Source: Cladosporium sp. IMV 00045 (taxonomy: Eukaryota; Ascomycota; Dothideomycetes; Cladosporiales; Cladosporiaceae). From it: a stretch of DNA of 44,215 nucleotides. The stretch lies in assembly GCA_001931905.2 (NCBI GenBank), contig MSJI02000485.1, positions 1-44,215 of the forward strand. Direction: 5' to 3'. Positions 9,506 through 19,855 of the stretch are shown in pieces (the first letter of the stretch is position 1; every line of letters begins with the position of its first letter). A program made the position numbers and the translations under genes. A model generated the notes under the pieces. It was not told the origin of the DNA. It searched no databases and worked only from the letters and a program-made list of their open reading frames with translations.

Positions 9506-10703
9506 ATGGAACCACGCGTGCAGCGTTGGCTGCTCGTCTTGTTTATCTTGGCCCTCGCTCTCGCACTGTACAGAGATTTTGGAGACAAGAATGTAACGAT
9601 GCGAGAAATGGCTCAACATGCTGCGTCTTTCGCTGGTAGAAAACCATTGGAGGACTCATCTCAGCATAGAGATGTCGAGCCCGCGAATTCAACGCTTGGT
9701 GTGAGTGTCTGCTTGCGAATGCATAGAAACTTCCAACCCCAAGAAACATTCAACCAAATCTAACAAAACTCATTCCCAGTTCGGCCTCATCCTCGCCGTC
9801 TCCCGCCCATACTCGCCTCGCCGCGCTGGCCTCCTCCGTGCCGCCAACATCACCTCCCTGGACATCACCATCCCGCTCCAACCAACTTGGACCGACGACG
9901 ACATCTCACACTTCCGCGCCACAACATCCTCCACCATAACCCGCGGCTCCGCACTCGCCTGGCTCGGCCACCTGCACGCTCTGCGAAGCTTCCTCGCCAC
10001 CCCGGCATCCACAGCCCTCATCCTCGAAGACGACGTCGACTGGGACATCCACCTGCGCACATCTCAAATCCCCCTAACAGCCTCTGCCTTCCGCTCTCTG
10101 ACCTCCAATTTCCACCCTTCCTCCCCCTCCTCCTCCTCCTCCTCATCGTCGTACTGGCCCTCCCCTTCAAACTGGGACATCCTCTGGCTCGGCACCTGCA
10201 ACGACCACTTCCCGCCCACCTCCCTCCCTCACCCTTCCCTCTCCTACACCGACACGACCCTCCCGCCCCTGCACGCTCTCCACCCCTCAACAAGCCATTT
10301 CCTCACCACCCTAAACATCCCCTCCCACACCCGCCTGCTCCACCCCACCGTCTTCCCGCTCTGCACGTTCGGGTACGCGCTCACGCGACACGCGGCAGCG
10401 CGCTTGGTCGACGACATCGCAGCGCGCGAAGCGGAGCGCGGCACTGCAGCTTTCGACGTCAGAGTGCTGGAGGCGTGCAGGGATTTGGGCCTGAGGTGCT
10501 GGAGCGTGGCGCCGGAGTTGATGAGGCATTTGGAGGGGGCGGGGAGTGAGATTGCCGTCGTTGATGGGGGAGGGAGTGGTGAGGGTGGTGGTGGGGTTGG
10601 GGCTGGGGGAGAGGGGAGGGAGAGGACGCCGAATTTAGCTTGTGGGGTGAGGAGTTATAAGGGTGAATGTTTTGAGAGGGAAGGGGGAGGTTGGAGTGGT
10701 TGA
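9506..10703 (+). CDS. Family 25 (LPS-type) glycosyltransferase, type II membrane protein
   Basis: The product is 372 residues from two exons, 9506-9700 and 9780-10703. The 79-bp phase-0 intron starts GTGAGT, has a CTAAC branch motif and ends CAG. The N-terminus MEPRVQRWLLVLFILALALAL is a single signal-anchor helix, as in Golgi transferases. The catalytic region resembles GT25 enzymes: FGLILAVSRPYSPRRAGLLRA, then LEDDVDWD (about 147-154) carrying the metal-binding acidic triad, DILWLGTC, and FGYALTRHAAARLV near the end. GT25 enzymes transfer sugars such as galactose or glucose to glycans or proteins; the fungal substrate is unknown. A serine run (about 10117-10160) interrupts the domain. The last 170 bases are extremely G-rich and encode a Gly-rich tail. 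Confidence 0.85.
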
Positions 10704-11883
10704 GGGAGGTTGTTGAGAGGGGTGTTTGTTTGGGGAGGGGAGGGGGAGGGCCAATCTTGACTCTTGATTCTGCTTTCTGGATGAAGAAAAGATGTCGTTG
10801 GTGTCGTCGGATGGGGATGCTTGATTATTTCCATTGATTCGGGACGGTCAGAGATGTTATCAGCTTGGTTGAAAGGCTTTTGGAGTAACAAGACGTTCTT
10901 GTGGTTGTGCTAGTATGATACCCTCCTTTGCGAATAGCAATAAGCACTCGTGACTCGAAGAAGAGGAAGGTACACCAAACGCCCGGAGATGCTCGTTCAG
11001 TTTCATCCAACGAATTCCCAAATCTCTCCCACTTTCGTGGGAGGGAAAACGAAATCCGAAGTGATGATGAACACGATAATCTTGTTCCTGATTGCAGATA
11101 CCAAGAGCATTCATGAGACAATAAGATGTGTAAGATCAGATGGGAAAGGCAAGTGGCCATGTCAGGTCGAGGTAACGCGACGACACAAGCAGAATCGCCT
11201 CTGCTATGAGAAAGTCATTCCCATCTCATCACTCCCATCCAAAACTTAGGACAGAGAGGACATCAGACCTCTATCACCAAACGAAGCAGGACACGCAAAC
11301 ACACATACAGGAAAAAAAAAAGAAAAAGATGTATGGCCCCTCTGACGCTGTATTCAAGCAACGGAAAGACCCCCCGGGAGGACCCAAAACGGGACCGATT
11401 GGGGAGCCTCATAAAAATGCGTGGCCAGCTCTTATGGTGCCTCTGATCGGTCTACGCATCACAGAATCGCCTTTCAAAGCAACTGGGAAATTTTGCGGAA
11501 GCAGGCACTGTCTAAAAAGGATGCGGTGGTTGAAGAAAAGAAAAGAGGACAGGGAGGGCGAACGTGAGAAGTTTTGTTGGAGCGCCAGAGCGCACGGACG
11601 AGATGTGAGCTTTGCGCGTGGCCTGCGGGCGGAGATAAGATCGTTTGGGACGGCGATTATGCTGGTCTTGTGCTTGTGCTTGGGCTTTGCGGACTTCGAC
11701 TTTCTGGAGCTCTTGTTGTGAAGTCGAGAAGAGGAGCTGCGGCGTCTGTCCTTCCTTGAAGTGTGGTGCTGAACACCGGTTTGACTCGTCATTGACGGAC
11801 GAAAAGCTGGCGAATATTTGGGCCAGTCGAAGAAATGAGAGAATAAACAAGAGAAAATTCACGAAATCGACGATATCACGACA
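10704..11883. other. Intergenic region, GT25 3' end to telomere-type OB gene
   Basis: The first 60 bases continue the G-rich tract of the preceding gene. The rest holds the promoter of the gene at 11884. One ATG frame of 171 codons (11206-11721) has low-complexity lysine-rich sequence and no recognisable domain, and I do not call it a gene. No RNA gene or repeat is seen. Confidence 0.5.
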
Positions 11884-14800
11884 ATGTCGACAACAATTCC
11901 AATCCAAGAGCTCGACACCTCCACAAACCCACCGAAAGACAGCACAATCAACGCCGTAGTAACGCTGCTCTGGCCTTACTCCTCTTCCACGCGACAATGC
12001 GCGCTCCTACTCTCCGAACGGGACTTTCGGTTACGTGCCCGAGGTGGCCAAATCCGCATCAAGTTTTCCGGTCCTGCAGCGCGCGCAGTCGCCGAGAAGA
12101 GGTTGGGGATTGGCGATGAGGTGAAGCTACAGCTCGGGACTGGCGAGTGGGTGAGAGACGAAGCAGGAGCGGCAGTGCACATACCGAGGAGAAGTGTGGG
12201 CGAGCTTCAATTTGGTCGAGGCGTGCAGCTGCGTGTGCAAAGAGAGGGCGCGGAAGGTGTGGAAATCAACGTTGCCGAAAACGCTGTCGACGAGGTCAGG
12301 GAGGAAGTGAGGGTACAGGTACCAACAACACCGGCGAAGAGGGCGTCGCCTTCTGCCTCTAATTTCCGGTCGAGCTTTGGTGGGACGCCGGCGAGCGCTG
12401 CGATTTATTCTTCGCCTGCTTTCATGCGCAAGGCGGCTAAATTCTCTTACCTGGATGGCATCAGTAGGCTTTTCGAGGAGGAGTGGGAGAATCAAGACTT
12501 GCCTAGGAAGAAGGCTAGGACGTCGATTGGAGAGGTGAGGGAATGGAAAATCGTCGACCGGACACCGAGTCCTGTGGCGTCGCCTCCTCGAGCTGCTGTC
12601 GAGGTTGATGAAGCAATGGAGGAGGCTGAACACGATGAAGGAAAGGGTGGCGATCAGACGGCGCAGTCAAAGCCGGCGAGTCTTTCAGCTGGTAGCGCAG
12701 CACCTGCTCCAGAAACCAATACCAGCTTGTCCTCATCAACGTCTCTACCGGTGCAGGAGGACGTCAGGGCTACCACTCCACTGGTAGTCGACAGCACAAC
12801 AGACGAGCACCAAACTAATCTGGCACCTCCGAGCATCAACGTTCCAGAGCCGACTTCCACTCCAGCAGATCAGCCCGCCGCATCTCCACCAAAACTGCGG
12901 TTGCCTTCAGTATCTCCGTCTCCCGTGCAGATACAGCCTGAAGACGATGCACAAAGACCAGTGGACCCATTGACCCCAAGGCTATTACCACTGTCATCCG
13001 CCACACTTCCGTCTACCACACCGCAGATCTCACCACTGGCTACGAAGAACGCTATCGATGTGAATTCTAGTCATGAACCTTCAGGCATGATTGGAGATGC
13101 ACGAAGATCATCGGGTACTGATGCCGAAACGGAAGAACGTACACCTGCTTCGCTTGAAGGCGCAGCGGTAGATCCTGCTGACAGCGATGAGCTGCCCGGC
13201 GACGGAGACAAGCCTTCCGCTGAGTCGATTGTTGTTGTCGATGATTCCGAGCAGGCATCCTCTGACGAAGACGACGTTCGAGTCCCTCAAACAACCGAAG
13301 CTACAGAGCAAATCACACAAGCAGACCTCACCGAGGACGCTGCACTCGACGAGTCGATGGACGACTACGACGAGGACGAAGACGATGACATGATCATGCA
13401 TGAAGACGATGCGGAGGATGTCTTCGATGCCGACGCGTTAGACGGCGAGGATCCTCGGGATGACGAAAGTGATGAAGATCTTGAGATGCTCCATGCATCA
13501 GGTGAAAGCGAGCAGCTCCCTCGTGAAGTCGAGGTCGTTAGCGAGAGCGAAGAAGAGCACGAAGAACCGCACGTAATTGAAGATTCTCCCGAGCCGTCGG
13601 AGGTCTCGCCGCCTGAAAAAACAACGTCGGCACCTGAGCAGCCCCAGCAGTTGGGGTTTGTGTCTGCTAGCACTCTTCTACAGCCCGAGAAGACTCCTTC
13701 GAAAGAGTCTTTACCATCAGCTGCAACTGAACCTGCCAGGGAGAACACGCCACCGCCACAGCGACATTCGTTCGGTCTCGACGGAACAGTTGCTTCTACT
13801 GAGGTCACGCCCGCAGCTAAGTCCACAGACACTCCAAAGACTACTCCACAGTCAGCACGAGACCGCGTTATGAAAAAGACTCTTCAAAGTCTCTTTGGTC
13901 TCAAGGGCACACCTTCGCCCGAAAAGGAAGATGTTGCTGTAGACAACGACGCTGGAGAGGGTTCTGTGGAAGCCAGAACAGAGCCACAATTCTTGCCCAG
14001 TGCGCAAGACGATATTGTGAAGCCAACAGGCTCGCAAAGTCGCCAAAGCCCTGAAACGGAGTCTTCAAAACGCCAGGAAGAACGTCCCCTTGAGACGCCA
14101 GCCGTCCAATCCTTGAAATCTGGTCAATCACCCACAGAACCGATCGAGCTGGACTCCAGTTCCGTGGAAGAAGATCAGACTGAGCAGAGCAGAATCGAAG
14201 CTGCTGAGTACGATCAGACGCCCAGCAAGCCTGCGCCACTGCCACAACAGAGGTCTTCCAAGCAGGTCATGGAATATTCTCAGCCTGCACTCGACAAAAG
14301 TGAGGCCCAGTCAAAACCTCCAGCTGAAGAACAGCGTCCTGACCAACCTTCGGCTCCAGACGAAGACAAGTTGGGTGCATCATACCAGACGGATCTGGCT
14401 GGTTCGGCTCACGAGACGTCAGCTCCGCACGAGCAAAAAGCGATTACACCACGGGACATTGAAATGGAAGAACCACTGCCTCAAGAAAGGGAGCCTCAAG
14501 ATCAGCAGTCTATGGAAATCTTCGAAGGGCTTGAAGATATTCCTGGCCAGGATGTCGAAAAGGAAATGCAGATTCTTGAAAAAAAAGCACATCAAGAAGT
14601 ATCTGAGCCTTTGCAGACGCAGCCCGTAGCTGGTTGGTCAGAAAAGACTGCCTCTGAGCAACCGCTATCCGCTGGTGCTGACCTCATCAACGATGATGAG
14701 GAAAAGGTCACAGAGACGAACATGTTGGACGTCCAGCCAAGTCAACCTATCACTACCTTTGAAGCCCACGGCCAGACCGCGGAAACAACAGACATTCAGC

Positions 14801-16479
14801 AGGAACGCGCGTCGTCGCCCATATCGTTCCAATCTCAGGTCTTTGCGATTGGCAATAACACGAATGAACGCCCTGAAACGGATCATCAAAGCCGACCAGC
14901 ATCACGAGACACAATGGAAGACTTCTCACCAGTTGCACTGGGGTCGCTTTCGAAACGGGTGTCCGACATCGTCAGTGATGAAGCAGCTGCTCAGCGGTTG
15001 CAAGAGCTTGAGTCGGGCGACGTTGAGATGGAGAATGTCGAGCATGATGTGCCTGACTTGCTATCTCGTGACCTGATCGCAGAACATGTTGAGAGAGAAG
15101 AGAAACCTCAACTTGATGAACAACACATGCATACGCCATCGCGTGCTACCAAAACGACAACGGTCATCGACCTTGAGTCTTCGCCCTCGGGCCTGGAGGA
15201 TTTCAGCCCTGTGAAATTCACGCAGAGTTCGCGCATAGAGGACATCGCACATGCATCCGAAAACAGAGAAACTACCAAAGCGGTGGCTGGCGAGGACGCG
15301 CAAGAAGACATCGAGTTCGACAGTGAAGCTGATGCGGAAGCACGTGACAGACAGCTTCGGTCAGACGACACTCGAGTCCAAGAAGAAGATGAAGACATTG
15401 CACAGGCTCAATCTGAGAAAAGAAACCAGCCACTCCTGGAGACTGATACCGAGCAGCCAGTGTTGCCTGTGACTCCATCGCTTACGCAGTCCACCAAAGC
15501 TGAAGTGCTCCTTCCTGTTGAACCCTCCGCAGATCAGGCAACCATGCAGCCCACGCCTTTGACTTCACAAGAGGCACAGTACATCGACAAAGAAACAAGA
15601 ACAAAGGTCACAGAGACATCTCAGATCCAGCAAGATCACCAGGAGAAGCCCACCATGTCACCTGCACAGCCTCCACCAAAGACGCCTGCGCGCAAATCGC
15701 TTCGATCACGTCTGAGCAACGTCCCGGATGTCATCTCCGCATGGTTTTCGCCGAAAAGATCCAGCATCGCAGCGACGGAGACAGAGAAACCCAATGAAGT
15801 CGAGAAAGTCGCCCCATCTCCCGTCGAAATCAATGAGAAAGATCTCACCCCAAGAGTCCACGTCGATGGGCTTTCCACTGCCCACTCCTACTTCGCCAGC
15901 CTCTCCAATCTGGATCAACACCTCAACCCTTCCAGCCAGCAAGCACACAGCAATCCTGGCATCGTGGACGTCCTAGCAGTCGTCACAAACCCCACCAAAG
16001 AACCTCAGCGTGCGAAGGGCGGGCCGCGCGACTACTATACCATCTTCCAGATCACCGACCAAAGCCTGCCAGCCTCGTCGCACGTGCGCGTCGAAGTCTT
16101 CCGGCCATGGAAAGCGGTCCTGCCAGCCGCGGACGTGGGCGACGTCGTACTGCTGCGCGCCTTTATCGTCAAATCCAGAAAACGAAGCCCTTACCTCCTC
16201 TCCACGGACGCGAGCGGGTGGTGCGTATGGCGCTTTGGCGAGCACGGCAGCGTTGACGCTGAAGTTGGCGATGAGGATGGCAAGCCTATCTGGGCGAAGC
16301 GGAGGCTTAGCAGCAGTGATGTTCGAGAGGAGGTCAAGGGCCCGCCGGTGGAGTATGGTAGTGCGGAGAAGGAGCAGGCTAGGAAGTTGAGGAGTTGGTG
16401 GCTTACGAGGCAGGATGAGTCTGTCGAGGGGCAGGCTGAGAACGGGCATGATGGGGATGCTAGTGTTGTTGAGCTATGA
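11884..16479 (+). CDS. Large OB-fold protein with C-terminal POT1/Cdc13-type (Telo_bind) domain
   Basis: This is a 1531-residue single-exon protein. The C-terminal block, about residues 1357-1450 (GIVDVLAVVTNPT, GGPRDYYTIFQITDQSL, VEVFRPWKAVLP, GDVVLLRAF, WCVWRF), matches the pattern of the telomeric single-strand DNA-binding OB fold of POT1/Cdc13 proteins. The N-terminal 125 residues also read as a beta-rich OB-like fold (AVVTLLWPYSSSTRQCALLL, RIKFSG, IGDEVKLQL). The middle is about 1200 residues of acidic, Ser/Pro/Gln-rich disorder. It carries three candidate SUMO-interacting motifs (IVVV at 449-452, IEL at 754-756, VIDL at 1094-1097) and a repeated EDFSPV word (1012-1017 and 1105-1110). 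A basic KSLRSRLSNVPDVISAWFS stretch precedes the C-terminal domain. A role at telomeres or in single-stranded DNA metabolism is inferred from the domain only. Confidence 0.82.
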   Translation: MSTTIPIQELDTSTNPPKDSTINAVVTLLWPYSSSTRQCALLLSERDFRLRARGGQIRIKFSGPAARAVAEKRLGIGDEVKLQLGTGEWVRDEAGAAVHIPRRSVGELQFGRGVQLRVQREGAEGVEINVAENAVDEVREEVRVQVPTTPAKRASPSASNFRSSFGGTPASAAIYSSPAFMRKAAKFSYLDGISRLFEEEWENQDLPRKKARTSIGEVREWKIVDRTPSPVASPPRAAVEVDEAMEEAEHDEGKGGDQTAQSKPASLSAGSAAPAPETNTSLSSSTSLPVQEDVRATTPLVVDSTTDEHQTNLAPPSINVPEPTSTPADQPAASPPKLRLPSVSPSPVQIQPEDDAQRPVDPLTPRLLPLSSATLPSTTPQISPLATKNAIDVNSSHEPSGMIGDARRSSGTDAETEERTPASLEGAAVDPADSDELPGDGDKPSAESIVVVDDSEQASSDEDDVRVPQTTEATEQITQADLTEDAALDESMDDYDEDEDDDMIMHEDDAEDVFDADALDGEDPRDDESDEDLEMLHASGESEQLPREVEVVSESEEEHEEPHVIEDSPEPSEVSPPEKTTSAPEQPQQLGFVSASTLLQPEKTPSKESLPSAATEPARENTPPPQRHSFGLDGTVASTEVTPAAKSTDTPKTTPQSARDRVMKKTLQSLFGLKGTPSPEKEDVAVDNDAGEGSVEARTEPQFLPSAQDDIVKPTGSQSRQSPETESSKRQEERPLETPAVQSLKSGQSPTEPIELDSSSVEEDQTEQSRIEAAEYDQTPSKPAPLPQQRSSKQVMEYSQPALDKSEAQSKPPAEEQRPDQPSAPDEDKLGASYQTDLAGSAHETSAPHEQKAITPRDIEMEEPLPQEREPQDQQSMEIFEGLEDIPGQDVEKEMQILEKKAHQEVSEPLQTQPVAGWSEKTASEQPLSAGADLINDDEEKVTETNMLDVQPSQPITTFEAHGQTAETTDIQQERASSPISFQSQVFAIGNNTNERPETDHQSRPASRDTMEDFSPVALGSLSKRVSDIVSDEAAAQRLQELESGDVEMENVEHDVPDLLSRDLIAEHVEREEKPQLDEQHMHTPSRATKTTTVIDLESSPSGLEDFSPVKFTQSSRIEDIAHASENRETTKAVAGEDAQEDIEFDSEADAEARDRQLRSDDTRVQEEDEDIAQAQSEKRNQPLLETDTEQPVLPVTPSLTQSTKAEVLLPVEPSADQATMQPTPLTSQEAQYIDKETRTKVTETSQIQQDHQEKPTMSPAQPPPKTPARKSLRSRLSNVPDVISAWFSPKRSSIAATETEKPNEVEKVAPSPVEINEKDLTPRVHVDGLSTAHSYFASLSNLDQHLNPSSQQAHSNPGIVDVLAVVTNPTKEPQRAKGGPRDYYTIFQITDQSLPASSHVRVEVFRPWKAVLPAADVGDVVLLRAFIVKSRKRSPYLLSTDASGWCVWRFGEHGSVDAEVGDEDGKPIWAKRRLSSSDVREEVKGPPVEYGSAEKEQARKLRSWWLTRQDESVEGQAENGHDGDASVVEL

Positions 16480-16666
16480 TTCCAAAACGATTTCATAGAT
16501 AGCTCAGACTACATGTACGCCTAGAGATAATCTCAAACAAGCGCCTCACCACAAACAAAACACCAAGAACTACCCCCCCACAATCAAAAGTCAACAAAAA
16601 ACAACACCAACCCCCAACTCATCAACTCGGCATCCGAATCCCCTTCCCCTCCACACACCACTTGGC

Positions 16667-17149
16667 TCAAATGACCTCCCTAAGCGCAAACTCCAACCTC
16701 CTCCCCACCTCACGATCCCAATCCCTCACCTCCCCAACAGCCAAATCAACCAACCTCGTGACCTCTTCCTCAACCCCCATGCCACTACCAACCCCAAACC
16801 CCTCATCCCTTTCCTCAGCTCTCAGCTCGCGATCAACCATCTCCACCCTCCACCGACCTTCCTCTCCCTCCCCTTTCTCCCACTCCTCCCTCTCCTCTTC
16901 CTGATTCAGAAATCGTAATTTTTCGCGATGCTCCGCCTGCCTCCACCGGATGATGCCGTACAGCATGATGCCGCAGGCGGCTATGGCGCCGAATTCGGTC
17001 TCGGTGTTCAGGTCTGCTTGGGTGTGCAGGAGGATGTGCGCTTTGGCTAGGAGGGGGAGGGAGGTTGATGGTGGGAGTCGTTGTGAGGGGGTGGGGGATA
17101 GCGTGGTTGGTGCGGTGGGTTGGGGTTGGAGGTCGTTGGGGTTGCACAT
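16667..17149 (-). CDS. Small single-pass membrane protein, unknown function
   Basis: I do not recognise a family. The frame from ATG 17149 encodes 160 residues: a Pro/Thr-rich N-terminus, one hydrophobic segment (FGAIAACGIMLYGIIRW, about residues 72-88) and a long charged Glu/Arg helix (HREKLRFLNQEEEREEW and on) that may be a coiled coil. I chose this start because its context (AAAATG) is better than that of the upstream in-frame ATG at 17242, which would add 31 residues including RTFSQTAQ, a possible mitochondrial presequence. The coding strand is C-rich in the first part and G-rich in the last, the same polarity as neighbouring genes, which supports it being a real minus-strand gene. An inner-membrane mitochondrial location is possible but unproven. 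Confidence 0.6.
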   Translation of the reverse strand: MCNPNDLQPQPTAPTTLSPTPSQRLPPSTSLPLLAKAHILLHTQADLNTETEFGAIAACGIMLYGIIRWRQAEHREKLRFLNQEEEREEWEKGEGEEGRWRVEMVDRELRAEERDEGFGVGSGMGVEEEVTRLVDLAVGEVRDWDREVGRRLEFALREVI

Positions 17150-17511
17150 TTTCGTTGTTCCTTGTGCGGTTTGAGAGAATGTTCTGTGATGCTGGGTGTC
17201 TTTGTGGATGAGCGTTGAAGTGCATAGGTGCTGTGCTGGCATCGAACAGATCTTGAGCGCATATAACAAGTCTAGGAAGGCGACTTGAAATCATTGACCG
17301 GGTGTACTACAAACAGACCACATCGTTAATGAAGTCTTCAAGAACTGATTACTCCGATTTCCAGACCGCTACAAGTACAAGCCACGAACAAACGCCTAAG
17401 GACCATTACCCCCGGTAAGAGACCCTTCCCCAAACTCCCGCTAAGATTTCCCAGAAGAAAGAGAAGAGAACGCATCAAAAGAGGGAGAAGTGGCTCAGTA
17501 TTATACTACCT
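17150..17511. other. Spacer upstream of the small membrane protein gene
   Basis: It holds the promoter of the minus-strand gene at 16667-17149 and the 3' end of the minus-strand BSD gene. Only the in-frame upstream ATG at 17242 is of note. Confidence 0.5.
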
Positions 17512-18940
17512 CTACTCCCAATCATCATCACTATCATCCTTAGCGACGTCCTTCTTCTCTTCCTTAGGACTGCCTGGGGCGCGGCTCGTGGCACCGGAGA
17601 CAATGTCATAGCTGGCGTCAGAGTCCGCCACGCTCTTTGACTCTTCTTCATTGCTTCGCCTGGGCGACTTGACTTTGAGCGAAGAGTCATTGGCAGAGGC
17701 AGCGTCAGCGGCGGGTTGTGTGAGCGTGGTGGTGCTGGCGGAGGCCTTGTGAGATGTAGTAGTGGCAGCTTGAGGGGTTGAGGATTTAGCCTGAGCGTCA
17801 TTCTCCTCTTCTTCCTCGTCGTCGTCGTCCCACGCAATGTCCTCTTCGTTCTCCGCTGCAGCGTCTGCAATGTTTCCTTGTCAGTAAACCAGCCCTGCAA
17901 TTATCTGCCAGTAATAAACAGAGAAACATACCCTTAAGAATCTCCTTCCTCTTCTTCTCCTCCTCATCAATCGCCTTCCTAATAAAATAATACCTCATCC
18001 AAAACGACCTATAATCCACCTTCTCCGGCACCAACTTCTCCATAGCCCTCCGCAGCTCCTCGAACCTCTCCAAATCCCCCGCGATCGCCTCAGTCTGCTT
18101 GTCGATATCGAACTCCTTTTGCCAGACTTGCCACTGCTCGCCCTGCGGGTCCTGCGTGAACGACGTCGCGGTCGTGTGCACAGCGTGCAGCTGCGCGTCC
18201 AGGCGTGTGGTGTGGAACACTTTCTTGCCCGTGCCTTGCTCCGTCGTCTCGAACAGCACTTCGTTGCCCGCGGCGTCCACGCCCTTGGGTTTGCTTGCGT
18301 CCGCTTCAGTGGGTGCGCTGATGACCACGGCATCCTTCAAGAAGTCGCGGACGTTCGTCCCGAACTTCAGCAAAGCCTCGTCCGCTGCGTCTTCCGCTCG
18401 CTGCAGGTCTTTCAGCTTCGACGAGGCTGTCAGCCGCAGACTCGCCACTAGCGAGCCTGCCTCCTTGACAATATCCCTCGTCAAACTCTCCGGCCTCGCA
18501 GGATCCTCCTGCACTTCCGCCTCTTTCTTCTCCCCCTCAACACCCCTAGGCACCGGCACCGCCTCCTCCCCAGGGACACCGCTCTGCGGCGCACCCTCAG
18601 CATTGAGCTGCAAACCGGCAGTCCGCTGCGCCAACTGCCCTCTCAGACCTTCAAACCCTTTACTCGCCTGCTGCTGGGCTTCGGTGGCCTCCTTCTGCAA
18701 TTCGGTGTAGAAGGTCTGGCCTTGCTTGCGCGCCTCGCCGAACCAGCCGCCGAGACGGGCGCCCCATGGTGAGGCGGAGACGGCTTGGAAGGCTTGCTGG
18801 AATTCGGTGTTGAGGGTGTGCGGTTGTGCTTGCGATTGCTGCTGAGGGTCTTGGGAAGTGCCGTCGTTGGGTGTTGATGTGTTGCGTTCGACGTGGGGTG
18901 GGAGGGATTCCTCCTGGATGTGGTCGTAGGCGTAGTCCAT
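17512..18940 (-). CDS. BSD-domain protein (SYAP1/Dos2-like)
   Basis: Two exons, 17932-18940 and 17512-17864, give 453 residues. The 67-bp intron (17865-17931) begins GTATGT and ends GCAG, joining AAG-G to AC-GCT so that KEILK continues into [12 protein letters not shown]. The BSD domain lies at about 262-330: it contains [20 protein letters not shown] and the signature [12 protein letters not shown] with the conserved Phe-Trp pair. Upstream are amphipathic helices ([20 protein letters not shown]). Downstream is a long acidic, serine-rich tail ending [11 protein letters not shown] proteins of this size resemble animal SYAP1 and yeast Dos2, whose roles are poorly defined. Retention of the intron would replace the acidic tail with an unrelated basic sequence. 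Confidence 0.88.
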
Positions 18941-19855
18941 GACGGGCGGTCGATGTGGAGTGCTATGGGTTACTTGCTAACATGAGTGTCTTGTACTGTT
19001 TCGTATTTGAGCTGTTTGTACGGTGCGACTACGGTGGTGTCCTGGTCGTTTAGGGTTGTGGTGGAGTTGCGGGGAGAAAACATGAGCATCGCATCGAAAG
19101 TAAGCATGTGATGAACGGCTGCTTCGCTACATTGAGATGTTGTCCAATAGTAGAATGTCACATTCACTGCAATAGATTTCCAACAACATAACGGAATGTC
19201 TCAGAAGCACATCATTCCCACAGATAAAAGGCGATCGAGAGCAGAGAGCAAGCCAAAACGACCTTGGGTACATTTAAAAATAGATGTAAATTAATGCTGC
19301 TCCACAACATAAGGTGTCTCTGCGCGCGAGCATCGACAGAATTGGGCTACTAGTAATAGCCTCGATAAAAGCGAACTCGCAGGCCTTAACCACAATCACC
19401 ATCCGATTGAGATATACGAATGAAAGTAAAGTGACAAAATTCCAAAGCTATCTCAGCTATGCATGCCTCTCAATTTCCATCCCCATCACCAGGCGCAAGA
19501 AAATCATCTGAACGGTATCGCTTGCTTGCTCGCTATGAGAAGAAGAAAAGAAAAGAAAAAACGACCAAAGGCATCCATAGCGCATCATTCTGGATTTGTG
19601 ATAACAGTGGTAGTGGTAGTGTTGGTAGTAGCCATTTCATCATAGGTTGCCCATTCTTTGCCCATCCATTCCTTGAACGCCGGAAACTCAGTTTGAGAAG
19701 AGTGAGTACGAGAAGAAGCAAAAAAAGAAAAGGAAAGAAGAAACAACATGCTCGAAGTTCAACAGAAAAAGAGAAAAAGAAACATCATAGCGCCTTGTGC
19801 CACTCGGAGTTCTCAGCCATGCCGAGAAGGAATTACTCTTCTCCCAGGCAAGGTT
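18941..19855. promoter_or_regulatory. Promoter of BSD gene and UFD4 3' flank
   Basis: Both neighbours are on the minus strand, so this holds the UFD4 3' untranslated region on the right and the BSD-gene promoter on the left. It contains purine-rich tracts (about 19540-19562 and 19714-19746). No gene or RNA is recognised. Confidence 0.5.

Noticed and set aside
11206..11721. ATG-started 171-codon frame upstream of the OB-fold gene
   Set aside because: The sequence is lysine- and arginine-rich low complexity with no domain and no clear coding bias; it overlaps a comparable frame on the other strand.
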